Below are positions 32,579 through 41,091 of a stretch of 64,000 bases of DNA, piece by piece. This DNA is from an uncultured Bacteroides sp. (GTDB taxonomy: Bacteria > Bacteroidota > Bacteroidia > Bacteroidales > Bacteroidaceae), in the NCBI GenBank assembly GCA_949292025.1, contig CASEYC010000104.1, positions 1 to 64,000 on the forward strand, read 5' to 3'. A model generated the notes under the pieces. The model was not told the DNA's origin. It searched no databases and saw nothing but the letters and a program-made list of their open reading frames with translations. The position numbers and the translations under genes were made by a program. The stretch's first letter is position 1. Every line of letters begins with the position of its first letter.

Positions 32579-34009
32579 ATGAAGAAACTTCTTTTTACCC
32601 TCCTTCTTTTGTGGAGTGCCCTTGACGTGGGCGCGAAAGTGAAATTGCCAGCCCTCGTGGGCGACAACATGGTGTTGCAGCAGCAGACGGACGCCCGCCT
32701 GTGGGGGTGGGCGGAGCCGGGAGCGACGGTGCGTGTCACTCCCTCATGGAACCAACAGACCGTCACCGCCCAGGCTGATGCCGAAGGCCGCTGGCTGGTG
32801 AGCGTGCAGACGCCTGCCGCAGGCTACACCCCCTACGAAATCACCTTTGACGACGGCGAGCCGTTGACGCTGAAAGGCGTGTTGATAGGCGAAGTCTGGC
32901 TGGCTTCGGGACAGAGCAACATGGAAATGCCGCTGCGGGGCTTCGGAGGTTGCTGCGTGAAGAACGGCGTGGATGAAATCATCCGTGCGGCAGATTATCC
33001 CGAAATCCGCTTCTTTACCGTGCCCTTGAATATGTCCCACGAGCCGAAGGATGACTGCCAGGCTGCTTGGGCCATCCCTTCCGTGCATACGGCTGCCGGG
33101 TTCAGCGCCACGGCGTGGTTCTTCGCCACCTCCTTGCAGAAGGCCCTGCGCGTGCCTGTGGGCATCATTGTGTCCGCCTTCGGGGGAACGCGCGTCGAGA
33201 GCTGGCTCAGCCGCGAGGTGCTGGAAGGTTATCCCGACGTGGACCTCAGCCGCGAGGCCATCGACAGCTACGAGCCTGCCTACGAACGTCCCCTGCTGAT
33301 GTACAACGCCATGATCTGCCCCGTCAGGAACTACACGTTCAAGGGCATCATCTGGTATCAAGGCGAGAGCAACGTCGGTACCCACAAGACCTATGCCCAG
33401 CGGCTGGCCGACATGGTCAACTTGTGGCGCGGCGACTTTGGCTTGGGCGAAATACCGTTCTATTTTGCAGAAATCGCCCCCTACGACTACGACAGTCCCG
33501 TGCAGGACGGGAAGGGCGCCTATCTGCGCGAAGCCCAGTTCAAGGCACAGGCACTGATTCCCAACAGCGCGATGGTCTCGACCAACGATGCCGTGGAAAC
33601 CTACGAGCGGCACAATATCCACCCGCGCAACAAGGACGTGGTGGGGCACCGGCTCAGCTATCTGGCCTTGAACCTGACGTATGGCCTGAAACAAATCAAC
33701 TGCTTCGGCCCGCAATACAAGTCGTGGCAGGCGAAGGGCAATGAGGCTTGGGTGACTTTCGACAACCTCCAAATGGGCATCTGTCGCAACTATGACCTGC
33801 GGGGCTTCGAGGTGGCGGGCGAGGACCGCGTGTTCTATCCTGCGGACAAGGTCTGGCTGCATTGGCAGACCAATGAGATGGTCATTTCCTCGGAGAAGGT
33901 GGCCCATCCCGTGGCTGTGCGCTATGGCTTTGGGGACTTCATGCCCGGCACAATGATTGGCGGCAACGAGTTGCCCACCATTCCGTTTCGCACGGACGAC
34001 TGGGAATAA
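32579..34009 (+). CDS. Sialate O-acetylesterase-family (SGNH) secreted esterase
   Basis: 476 residues: signal peptide (KKLLFTLLLLWSALDVGAK), a beta-sandwich N-terminal domain, and the SGNH/DUF303 catalytic domain with nucleophile S in LASGQSNMEMPL, the WYQGESN block and H in ERHNIHPRNKD. Members remove acetyl groups from sialic acid or from acetylated plant polysaccharides. Its closeness to GH9 and SusC/D remnants suggests a role in plant glycan deacetylation here rather than sialic acid, but this is inference. Confidence 0.88.
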   Translation: MKKLLFTLLLLWSALDVGAKVKLPALVGDNMVLQQQTDARLWGWAEPGATVRVTPSWNQQTVTAQADAEGRWLVSVQTPAAGYTPYEITFDDGEPLTLKGVLIGEVWLASGQSNMEMPLRGFGGCCVKNGVDEIIRAADYPEIRFFTVPLNMSHEPKDDCQAAWAIPSVHTAAGFSATAWFFATSLQKALRVPVGIIVSAFGGTRVESWLSREVLEGYPDVDLSREAIDSYEPAYERPLLMYNAMICPVRNYTFKGIIWYQGESNVGTHKTYAQRLADMVNLWRGDFGLGEIPFYFAEIAPYDYDSPVQDGKGAYLREAQFKAQALIPNSAMVSTNDAVETYERHNIHPRNKDVVGHRLSYLALNLTYGLKQINCFGPQYKSWQAKGNEAWVTFDNLQMGICRNYDLRGFEVAGEDRVFYPADKVWLHWQTNEMVISSEKVAHPVAVRYGFGDFMPGTMIGGNELPTIPFRTDDWE

Positions 34010-34033
34010 CGGTTGCCTTGTTCCCATTAAAAA

Positions 34034-34065
34034 GCCCTGCCGCATTTTCACAAACACGGCAGGGC
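34034..34065. terminator. Bidirectional terminator between convergent genes
   Basis: GCCCTGCCG (34034-34042) pairs with CGGCAGGGC (34057-34065); TTAAAAA precedes and GTTCTTTATCTT follows. It separates the esterase (plus) from the GH9 gene (minus). Confidence 0.85.
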
Positions 34066-34089
34066 GTTCTTTATCTTATATTTGCAGCT

Positions 34090-36621
34090 TTATTCTTGCA
34101 GGAACTGCTTGGCGGCCAGCACCAAAAACATATAGTGGGACGAGCCGCCGCCCAATACATATTCCGTCTGTTGCCACAAGAAGGGGAAGCGGAGCAGTTC
34201 GGGGAAGTCGGGTCGGATGAGCGCCGTGCCCGAAATGACTCCGCCTGGGATGTACGACCAGTCCGCACGGTTCAACCCATAGCCCACCGTGGCCGATTCG
34301 GCACCCACGCCCGAGGCGAAGGAAGCTTGGTTGGAGCCGGGGTGGCAGCCCAGGATGAAGTTGAGCGCGCTGAACACCGGGGCTTTCGGGAAGATATCGG
34401 GATAGGCCGAGGCCAGGAAGTACTGGCGGAACCCGAAGCTCTGGATGCTCCAGCCCGCGCCCCAGATTTGCGGGCGGTAGGGCACGCCGTAGGGCGTCTC
34501 GGCAGCTTGCTTGTTCAGCTCCTCGCTGTAGGCGGCCAATGCCCGGCGGAAGGCTTTCGAGAAGGTCCGGGCGCGTTTGTCCTTCATTTGTGCGAATTGC
34601 TGTTCCACACGGGCGGTAAACCAGCCCGTCTGCGCAATCATTTCTATGGTGTTGTTTGTGTTGTCCAGGATGAAATCTTTGTAGGAATCCTCGCCCGTGG
34701 TGAGGTAAAGCTCGACAGCGGCCTGCAGCTTGGCGGACAAGACGCGGCGGTTGTCGGCGGGGGTGTCGTCATACACCGTGCGGGCAATGTCGAGGCAGTG
34801 TACGGACAGGGTGTCGTTGAATCCTTTCAGCACGCGCGAGATGCCAGCCAGCTGGGCGGCGGTGCTCAGTTCGCGCGACGGGTTGTCCTCGGTGAATATC
34901 CAGCGGCTGTCATCGTTGCCTTTCTGTCCGTCGGTCATGGCGGCGGCATCACCCAGCATGGCGTATTGACGCAGGCTGCGGGCGATGATGCCGCGGTAGA
35001 GGCGTCCCAAGGGCAGGTAGCTGTTCACCACGCTGAGGGCGCCGTTCTCCACTTGTTGCAGCAGGTCGTTCTTGCCGTCGGGCTGGTGGATCTCGGTCAC
35101 GCGGTTCACCTGGTCAATGGAGGTCACGTCTATCTCCGGGTGGAAGGCTTCGTAGGTCAGGGCCAGGATGTACGATTCGCCTGCCTGCGACTCCACGCGC
35201 AGGTCAAAGTCGCCCGCGTCATGCCAGCCTCCGATGTTGACGCCGGGCACTTCTTCGCCGGGTTGGTATTTCGACAAGCCGGGCTGCTGGTCATAGCCGT
35301 CAATGTGGTTGTAGGCCGGGGCCATCTGGGCATCGTCCATGTGGCAGGCGTCGTGCCAGACGCGGTATTTCTCGTTCACGCGCATGTGGCACATCTGTAC
35401 GGGCAGGAAATATTCCAATACGGGTTGCCATACGCCACGGTCGTAGACGTCGCGGGCGATGCGGAAGACGGGCGAAGCGGATTGGCCGTAGCGCACTTGG
35501 TAGAGCCCTTCTTCCTCCACGTCGCTGAAGTCGGCTGTCAGGTAATTGTAGCGCAGGAAGTGTCCCCATGGGGCGGGCGACAGGCTTTTTACCGTATGTT
35601 CGCCGTCGGCATCAAAGCGTACGAGGGTGGCGGTTCCGTCCGGGGTGTCGCGTGCGTCTGTCTCTATGATGGCCACCTTTTGTTGCAGGGGATGATAGCC
35701 CACTTGCGAGGTCTGCACCACGGCAGGATAGCGCCAGCCAGGCACCACGTTGGGGGTAATGACCCAGCGGACAGCTCCTTTCGTCACGCCCGGGGCAATG
35801 GTGGAGCGCAGCACGAACCAGCCGTTGTTGTGGTTCATGCGACCGTCATAAAGTTTCAGGTCGCCCGTCAGCGATTCAATGGTCACCTTGTTATAAGGGT
35901 CATCCGGGCGGGAGGTGAATTTGCGTCCCACGGCGTAGGGGGCGGCAATGATGTCATCGGCCACGATGGGGCTGTATCCTTTATTTATAAGTTGTTTGAA
36001 GTCGGCCAGTGGTTGTTTGCCGTCGTGGTAATTGCCCGTGTGCAGGTAGTTGGGCGTGGTGGCTTCCACCGGCCCGTTGGGCTGTTGGGGATAGATGCCG
36101 TTCTTTCCGTCCATCAGCCAAGGTTTCCCGAAGAGGGATCCGGGGAAGAACTCGAAGTTGAAGCCTACTTTGCCGATGAATTCCTCCGGGATGGGGCGGT
36201 CCAGATCCACGGTGATTTCGATGCCGTTGCCTTTCCCTTCCACACGTACCTGGTAGTTGAATTGCAGGTCGGGGTAAATCATTGGGTTGAAGCCGGTGAG
36301 GTGGCGTGACGAGTCGGGGTAGCACAGGGTGGCGGTGATGCTGTTGCCCTCTATCTTACGCTCCAGTTGTTTGGAGACGGGTTGCCACTGTCCGGGCGTT
36401 GCCTCCAGCCGGATGTCGCCGTTGGTGGCCACGCGGTGCCCGTTCATGATGAGGCATACGCCTCCTTGGTGTTCTTCCGGATAGATGTCGTCAAAAGCCA
36501 TCACGTCCACGCCTTGGTTCTGGAAGTACCCCGAAGGCGTCAGCTTGAAGTCTTGTGCTTGCGTGCCGCCTGCCCAAAGCAAAGCGGCCATGGCAGTTGC
36601 CAGATAATGTCTTTTTCTCAT
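34090..36621 (-). CDS. GH9-family glycoside hydrolase with N-terminal domain (GH9-A)
   Basis: 843 residues: signal peptide (YLATAMAALLWAGGTQA), a 200-residue N-terminal domain, a cellulase-type Ig-like domain (VVQTSQVGYHPLQQKVAIIETDAR near residue 290), and an alpha6/alpha6 barrel. Visible GH9 elements: WHDAGDFDLRVESQ (catalytic base region), GCHPGSNQASF, and QQTEYVLGGG near the end, whose E is the likely proton donor. GH9 enzymes are mostly endo-beta-1,4-glucanases. Its closest relative in the window is the gene at 54255, colinear over the full length (843 versus 842 residues). It is isolated beside a broken SusC/D pair. Confidence 0.88.
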   Translation of the reverse strand: MRKRHYLATAMAALLWAGGTQAQDFKLTPSGYFQNQGVDVMAFDDIYPEEHQGGVCLIMNGHRVATNGDIRLEATPGQWQPVSKQLERKIEGNSITATLCYPDSSRHLTGFNPMIYPDLQFNYQVRVEGKGNGIEITVDLDRPIPEEFIGKVGFNFEFFPGSLFGKPWLMDGKNGIYPQQPNGPVEATTPNYLHTGNYHDGKQPLADFKQLINKGYSPIVADDIIAAPYAVGRKFTSRPDDPYNKVTIESLTGDLKLYDGRMNHNNGWFVLRSTIAPGVTKGAVRWVITPNVVPGWRYPAVVQTSQVGYHPLQQKVAIIETDARDTPDGTATLVRFDADGEHTVKSLSPAPWGHFLRYNYLTADFSDVEEEGLYQVRYGQSASPVFRIARDVYDRGVWQPVLEYFLPVQMCHMRVNEKYRVWHDACHMDDAQMAPAYNHIDGYDQQPGLSKYQPGEEVPGVNIGGWHDAGDFDLRVESQAGESYILALTYEAFHPEIDVTSIDQVNRVTEIHQPDGKNDLLQQVENGALSVVNSYLPLGRLYRGIIARSLRQYAMLGDAAAMTDGQKGNDDSRWIFTEDNPSRELSTAAQLAGISRVLKGFNDTLSVHCLDIARTVYDDTPADNRRVLSAKLQAAVELYLTTGEDSYKDFILDNTNNTIEMIAQTGWFTARVEQQFAQMKDKRARTFSKAFRRALAAYSEELNKQAAETPYGVPYRPQIWGAGWSIQSFGFRQYFLASAYPDIFPKAPVFSALNFILGCHPGSNQASFASGVGAESATVGYGLNRADWSYIPGGVISGTALIRPDFPELLRFPFLWQQTEYVLGGGSSHYMFLVLAAKQFLQE

Positions 36622-36650
36622 GGTGTTTGGTGTTTGATTGAAATGCGTTT

Positions 36651-36658
36651 CAAAGGTA
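36651..36658 (-). promoter_or_regulatory. -7 box TACCTTTG of GH9-A
   Basis: TAnnTTTG on the minus strand, 29 bases before the ATG. Confidence 0.5.
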
Positions 36659-36849
36659 GGGACATTCTTTCGGATATAGCTCCCTGGTTTGGTTTGTAAT
36701 GCGTGTCAAAATGGGTATGGGGCGTTTTGTCTTTTGTGTCTTATGTGTCTTTTGTTTCCATTCTTTGTCTTTTTTGGGTAAATGTGGGGCGTACACATTC
36801 AAAGCCGTAATTGGCATCAATTTGTTGCGGCTTGTAGACGGCTGATTTT

Positions 36850-36857
36850 TAACTTTG
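36850..36857 (+). promoter_or_regulatory. -7 box TAACTTTG in front of the susC remnant
   Basis: TAnnTTTG match 17 bases before the remnant frame; possibly the surviving promoter of the original PUL, which may now drive the lipoprotein and GH9-B genes. Confidence 0.45.
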
Positions 36858-36873
36858 CGATATTCTTTTCTAC

Positions 36874-37250
36874 TTGTTGACGGGTGCCACTGTCCAAGTC
36901 AGCAATGACGATTTGATGAAGATGAATGCCACCTCGCCGCTGGGAGTCTTGCAGAGCCAGACACCAGGCGTGAATATCACGCAGAATACCGGCGAACCGG
37001 GCGCAGGCTTCAAGGTGACGGTCAGAGGTTTGGGCACGGTGGGCGATTCTATGGCATCCAAAATGTGGCCAAGATGTTGCCTATTGTCAATGCGCGCGAA
37101 TATATGGCCATTGTCAACGAAGGACGTTTCAATGATGACAATGCGTTGTACGATTTCTCGGAAGAATTGCCCGCCTATTTGTACAATGCCATTATGGACG
37201 GTTCGTGGCAAGGCACCAACTGGCTGGAGGCCATTCGCGTGAAGAATGTC
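36874..37250 (+). pseudogene. Remnant of a SusC-type TonB-dependent receptor (two fragments)
   Basis: Frame 1 at 36874-37045 encodes the middle of a SusC plug: LLTGATVQVSNDDLMKMNAT, LGVLQSQTPGVNITQNTGEP, KVTVRGLGTVGDS. The reading frame then changes at about 37046: the other frame continues YGIQNVAKMLPIVNAREYMA and ends GSWQGTNWLEAIRVKNV near 37250, which is a SusC segment normally about 100 residues further on. The signal peptide, the end of the plug and nearly the whole barrel are missing. At least two internal deletions are needed. No complete protein can be made. Confidence 0.88.
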
Positions 37251-37560
37251 CCCTGTTTCCTATTCGTTGGAAGCTTTGAAAAAGGAGCGTCGTTATGAAT
37301 TGGCCTTTGAGGGTATCCGTTGGTTCGATCTGATGCGCTGGCATGATGCGGCAGACGCGCTTGAGGCACAGGTGGGCTCGCCCATTATCAGCATGGAAGA
37401 ACCTGCGCAGATGAAGGACTTCGGTGTAGGTTATTGCAAGCGTTACGAGCAGACGGGTGGCTTTTGGCAGATTCCGCGTACGCAGATAGACTTGTCCAAT
37501 GGAGTCTTGACGCAAAATCCGGGTTGGGACACTGAAGATTGTGAGTATTGGGGATGGTAA
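37246..37560 (+). pseudogene. Remnant of a SusD/RagB C-terminus
   Basis: The last about 100 residues of a SusD-type lipoprotein: VSYSLEALKKERRYELAFEG, IRWFDLMRWHDAADAL, GGFWQIPRTQIDLSNGVLTQ, ending at the native stop. It joins directly to the SusC fragment at about 37250, so the end of susC and about 80 percent of susD were lost in one deletion. It remains in frame with its own C-terminus but has no start or signal peptide. Confidence 0.9.
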
Positions 37561-37592
37561 TAGTTGTTTAATGTTATTTTATGACTGGAAAT

Positions 37593-37946
37593 ATGAATAA
37601 ACTCAGAATTATATTGTTACTTTGTGTCGCCGCATTGATGTATGCTTGCGATCCTTCCGTTGACCGTCAAGGCATGGGCGGTCCGATTCTTACGGCTGAC
37701 GAACTGAATGTTTCGGCAACGCCCGTACAGGTGAACGGACAAAATACCAGCAACATCCAGTTGCAGAACAATTCGCCCATCCTGTCGCGTTGGCTGTTGG
37801 ACGGTTCGGTCATTTCGCGCAAGCCGACGGACACCTATAATGTGAAGCGTACGGGTGTTGTGACCATTGTCTTCGAAGGATACAACCCCGATGGCACGCT
37901 GGTGGATAAGGAACTGCAAGTCTCTGTTGATGTCTTGGCTGAGTGA
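37593..37946 (+). CDS. Small lipoprotein, probably SusE-position surface protein
   Basis: 117 residues from MNKLRIILLLCVAALMYACD (lipobox MYAC), followed by one beta-sandwich domain (LNVSATPVQVNGQNTSNIQL to VVTIVFEGYNPDGTLVDKEL). Lipoproteins in this position after susD bind glycans. At 117 residues it is much shorter than typical SusE-position proteins, so it may be truncated; ...VLAE then TGA shows no conserved ending. It lies 32 bases after the susD remnant and 34 before GH9-B. Confidence 0.7.
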   Translation: MNKLRIILLLCVAALMYACDPSVDRQGMGGPILTADELNVSATPVQVNGQNTSNIQLQNNSPILSRWLLDGSVISRKPTDTYNVKRTGVVTIVFEGYNPDGTLVDKELQVSVDVLAE

Positions 37947-37980
37947 GAACAGTTTTCATCTAATAAAGTAACAAGTGTTT

Positions 37981-39726
37981 ATGAAAAGCAAACTGATTAG
38001 TTTTGGCATTTTGGCGGGTGGACTGGCTGCATGCAGCCAGCCTGCCGCTGATGTGATCCGTCTGAACCAGATGGGCTATTTCCCCTCGCAGGAAAAAGTG
38101 GCCGTGGCAAACACGGCGGGAGTGACAGACTTCACTGTGGTCAATGCGGCCACGGGCGAGGAAGTGTTGAAAGGGGCCACGGCAGTGACCACGCCCAACC
38201 CGTGGTCGCAAACGGCACGTTCCACGATGGACTTCAGCCCCCTCACGCAGCCCGGCACCTACTGGCTGCTGGCCGGCGGCGACACGGCGACGTTTGAAAT
38301 CAAGGACCGCCCGTTGGCTCCCGTGGCCGATGCGGCTCTGAAGTCTTTCTATTACCAGCGCACGGCGATGCCCATCGAGGAGCAGTATGCTGGCCAGTGG
38401 AGCCGTCCGGCAGGACATCCCGACACCAACGTGCAGGTTCACCCCAGTGCCGCAGGCCCCACGCGCAAGGCGGGCGACGTCATTTCCTCGCCGAAGGGCT
38501 GGTATGATGCGGGCGACTACAACAAGTACATCGTCAACTCAGCCTACAGCATCGGACTGATGCAGGCCGTTTACCGCCTCTTCCCGGACTACTTCGCCAA
38601 GCAGAACGTGAATATCCCCGAGAGCGGCAACAGCACGCCCGACCTGCTGGACGAGATTTATTACAACCTGGAGTGGATGCTGACGATGCAAGACCCCGCC
38701 GACGGTGGCGTTTACCATAAGCTGACTACCCCGAGCTTCGAGGCTTTTATCAAGCCGACGGACTGCAAGCAGCAACGCTATGTGGTGCAGAAGTCCGTGA
38801 CGGCTGCGTTGGACTTTGCCGCCGCCATGGCACAGGCTTCCGTGATTTTCAAGGCCTACCAGAAGGATTATCCCGGCTTCTCCGCCAAGGCCCTGCGGGC
38901 TGCCGAGCGTGCCTACGCCTGGGCTGAGAAGAATCCCGATGCCCTCTACAAGCAGGACGTGCTGAACGAGAAATACGACCCCGACATCACCACGGGCGAG
39001 TATGGCGACATGGATGCCACGGACGAGTTCTTCTGGGCGGCTTCCGAACTGTTCTTTGCCACGGGCAAGCAGGCTTATATGGTCAAGGCGGTCAAGTCTT
39101 CGCCCCGGTCCTATTTGCCGCCTTCGTGGGGGAATGTGTCGGCCCTCGGCGTCTTTGCGTGGCTGCAGCCCGGCCGTGAGCTGAAGGGCGTGACGGAGGA
39201 AGCCATGGAAGGAACCTTGAAGAGCTACCTGTCTTCCTATGCCACCAACATTGTCAAAGGAGCCAACCAGGCCGCTTTCCACGCTCCCTACGGGGATGAG
39301 GAGGCTGACTTCTTCTGGGGATGCCTGTCCGAGCAGTGCGCCAGTCAAGCCACCACGTTGGTTTATGCCTACCTGTTGAGCGACAACGCCAACTTCCTGA
39401 CCAATGCTTACCGCAACATGGACTATATCCTGGGCCGCAATCCGCTGGGCTATTGCTACGTGACGGGGCTGGGCACCAAGAGCCCGATGCACCCGCACCA
39501 CCGCCTCTCCGCATCGGACGGCATTGAGGCGCCTATACCGGGCTTCCTGGTGGGCGGACCGAACGCCGGGCAACAGGATGCCCAGTTTGTGACTTATCCT
39601 TCCAATCTGCCGGATGAGTCTTACGTGGACGAGCAAGGTTCATACGCTTCCAATGAAATCGCCATCAACTGGAGCGCAGGACTGGTGGCCGCCGCTTCCG
39701 CACTGGATGCGTTGATACAGAAATAA
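37981..39726 (+). CDS. GH9 endoglucanase lipoprotein (GH9-B)
   Basis: 581 residues from ATG 37981: lipobox LAAC, a cellulase N-terminal Ig-like domain (VIRLNQMGYFPSQEKVAVANT, residues about 25-105), then the GH9 barrel. Catalytic landmarks are complete: GWYDAGDYNKYIVNS (Asp pair), the MHPHHRLSAS motif, and SNEIAINWSAGLVAA with proton donor E. This is the canonical GH9 type, distinct from GH9-A and GH9-C. It is probably a surface endo-beta-1,4-glucanase. It is the last gene of the ruined PUL and looks intact; a hairpin terminator follows. Confidence 0.93.
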   Translation: MKSKLISFGILAGGLAACSQPAADVIRLNQMGYFPSQEKVAVANTAGVTDFTVVNAATGEEVLKGATAVTTPNPWSQTARSTMDFSPLTQPGTYWLLAGGDTATFEIKDRPLAPVADAALKSFYYQRTAMPIEEQYAGQWSRPAGHPDTNVQVHPSAAGPTRKAGDVISSPKGWYDAGDYNKYIVNSAYSIGLMQAVYRLFPDYFAKQNVNIPESGNSTPDLLDEIYYNLEWMLTMQDPADGGVYHKLTTPSFEAFIKPTDCKQQRYVVQKSVTAALDFAAAMAQASVIFKAYQKDYPGFSAKALRAAERAYAWAEKNPDALYKQDVLNEKYDPDITTGEYGDMDATDEFFWAASELFFATGKQAYMVKAVKSSPRSYLPPSWGNVSALGVFAWLQPGRELKGVTEEAMEGTLKSYLSSYATNIVKGANQAAFHAPYGDEEADFFWGCLSEQCASQATTLVYAYLLSDNANFLTNAYRNMDYILGRNPLGYCYVTGLGTKSPMHPHHRLSASDGIEAPIPGFLVGGPNAGQQDAQFVTYPSNLPDESYVDEQGSYASNEIAINWSAGLVAAASALDALIQK

Positions 39727-39753
39727 ATTTCTGTATCAGAAAGCCGGATAAAC

Positions 39754-39788
39754 AAGAGGCGCGGATTTTTGCGAAGTCCGCGCCTCTT
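39754..39788. terminator. Bidirectional terminator with GGCGCGGA stem
   Basis: AAGAGGCGCGGATTT pairs with AAGTCCGCGCCTCTT with one mismatch, between GH9-B (plus) and the acyltransferase (minus). It shares the AGGCGCGGAT word with the long inverted repeat at 5416-5502. Confidence 0.85.
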
Positions 39789-39811
39789 TGCATCATGTTC
39801 CTTGGGGTATC

Positions 39812-40969
39812 TTATTTTTTCTTGAGGAAATGCTTGGTCAGCCGCTTGCGCACCGGCTCGTCATACCACTTCAGCGCGGCGTAGGCCAGGAGCACGCTGC
39901 CCACGTAGACCACGATGGCCATCGGCCATATCTCGCCGAACGTGTAGTATTGGTTGTCTATCAGCCAGGAGTAGAAGAGGTACATCACCGGGTAATGCAC
40001 GGCATAGAGCGGGAAAGAGATGTCGCCCGAGAACTTGCATACCAGCGTCGAACGCCGGTCCGTGGTCTTGCCCGACGCGCCCAGCCATACCAGGGCGGGG
40101 AAGACGAGGAAGATGCAGGCGGCCTCGAACACGCCGTTGTAGGTGACGGCTCCGGCCTTGCCTTCGATGTAGGGCACGAAGAACAGCACGAGCAGCACGG
40201 CCGAGCAAATCCAGAACGCCCCGCGCACCTTGACCGGACGGAACTTGCGTGCCAGCAACATGCCCAGCGAGAAGGGGAAGAGCATGCGCAGCAGCCCGCC
40301 GAAGAAGTTCATACCGTCCAGCGTCCAGCCCACACCTATCATGCCGTAGCCCACCACGTCGAACAGCGTGAACCACGCCAGGCCGACACCGGTCAATATC
40401 ACGAGCACCGTCAGGCTCTTGTTGCCCAGGCGGTGGATGAAGAGGGCGTAGAGCAGGTTGCCGATGTATTCGAAGAACAGCGACCAGCTGGGGCCGTTCA
40501 GCGGGAACATTTCGCCGTTGCCGCGGATGTCGTAGCACGCGCCCGGAGCGGCGGGGATGAAGAACAGGGCGCACAGCAGGGCGAGCATGATCATCGACGT
40601 GGCCACACGGGTGCCGTCCCATTGCTCGCAGCCCTGGAGCACGTAGAACACCACGCCCAGCACGGCGCCCATCACAATCATGGGGTGCAGGCGGATGAGG
40701 CGCCGCTTGAAGAAGTTGCCCAGGGTCAGCGTCTTGCCCCAGCGGTCGTCGTAGGCATAGGCAATGACGAAGCCGGAGAGGATGAAGAAGAAATCCACGG
40801 CCAGGTAACCGTGGTTGATGACCGTGATGAGGGTGCCTCCGGCGGCGAAAGACAGTCCCTCGAAGATGTGGTAGAACACCACCAGCAGGGCGGCCACCCC
40901 GCGCAGTCCGTCCAAGATTTCATAATGCGGCTTGGAGTCCACGTAGGCGGCGGAAGAAGGTCTTGACAT
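39812..40969 (-). CDS. Acyltransferase 3 (OafA/YrhL-like) membrane protein
   Basis: 385 residues, about ten membrane helices. The N-terminal block (HYEILDGLRGVAALLVVFYH) with its R-G and catalytic H, and the VDFFFILSGFVIAYAY block, are diagnostic of acyltransferase family 3, which O-acetylates lipopolysaccharide, capsule or other extracellular glycans. A TACCTTTG box lies at 41007-41014 (minus). It is a single gene, with no linked polysaccharide cluster in the window. Confidence 0.92.
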   Translation of the reverse strand: MSRPSSAAYVDSKPHYEILDGLRGVAALLVVFYHIFEGLSFAAGGTLITVINHGYLAVDFFFILSGFVIAYAYDDRWGKTLTLGNFFKRRLIRLHPMIVMGAVLGVVFYVLQGCEQWDGTRVATSMIMLALLCALFFIPAAPGACYDIRGNGEMFPLNGPSWSLFFEYIGNLLYALFIHRLGNKSLTVLVILTGVGLAWFTLFDVVGYGMIGVGWTLDGMNFFGGLLRMLFPFSLGMLLARKFRPVKVRGAFWICSAVLLVLFFVPYIEGKAGAVTYNGVFEAACIFLVFPALVWLGASGKTTDRRSTLVCKFSGDISFPLYAVHYPVMYLFYSWLIDNQYYTFGEIWPMAIVVYVGSVLLAYAALKWYDEPVRKRLTKHFLKKK

Positions 40970-41091
40970 AGCAGTTTGTTTTTAACAGGTTAGTTGTTTA
41001 GCGGCGCAAAGGTACGCAACTTCTGCCGCCTGGCATTTGTCCTGCGACAAAAAAGGCTGCTCCCGCATGTGCAGGGGCATATATTGGGGGG

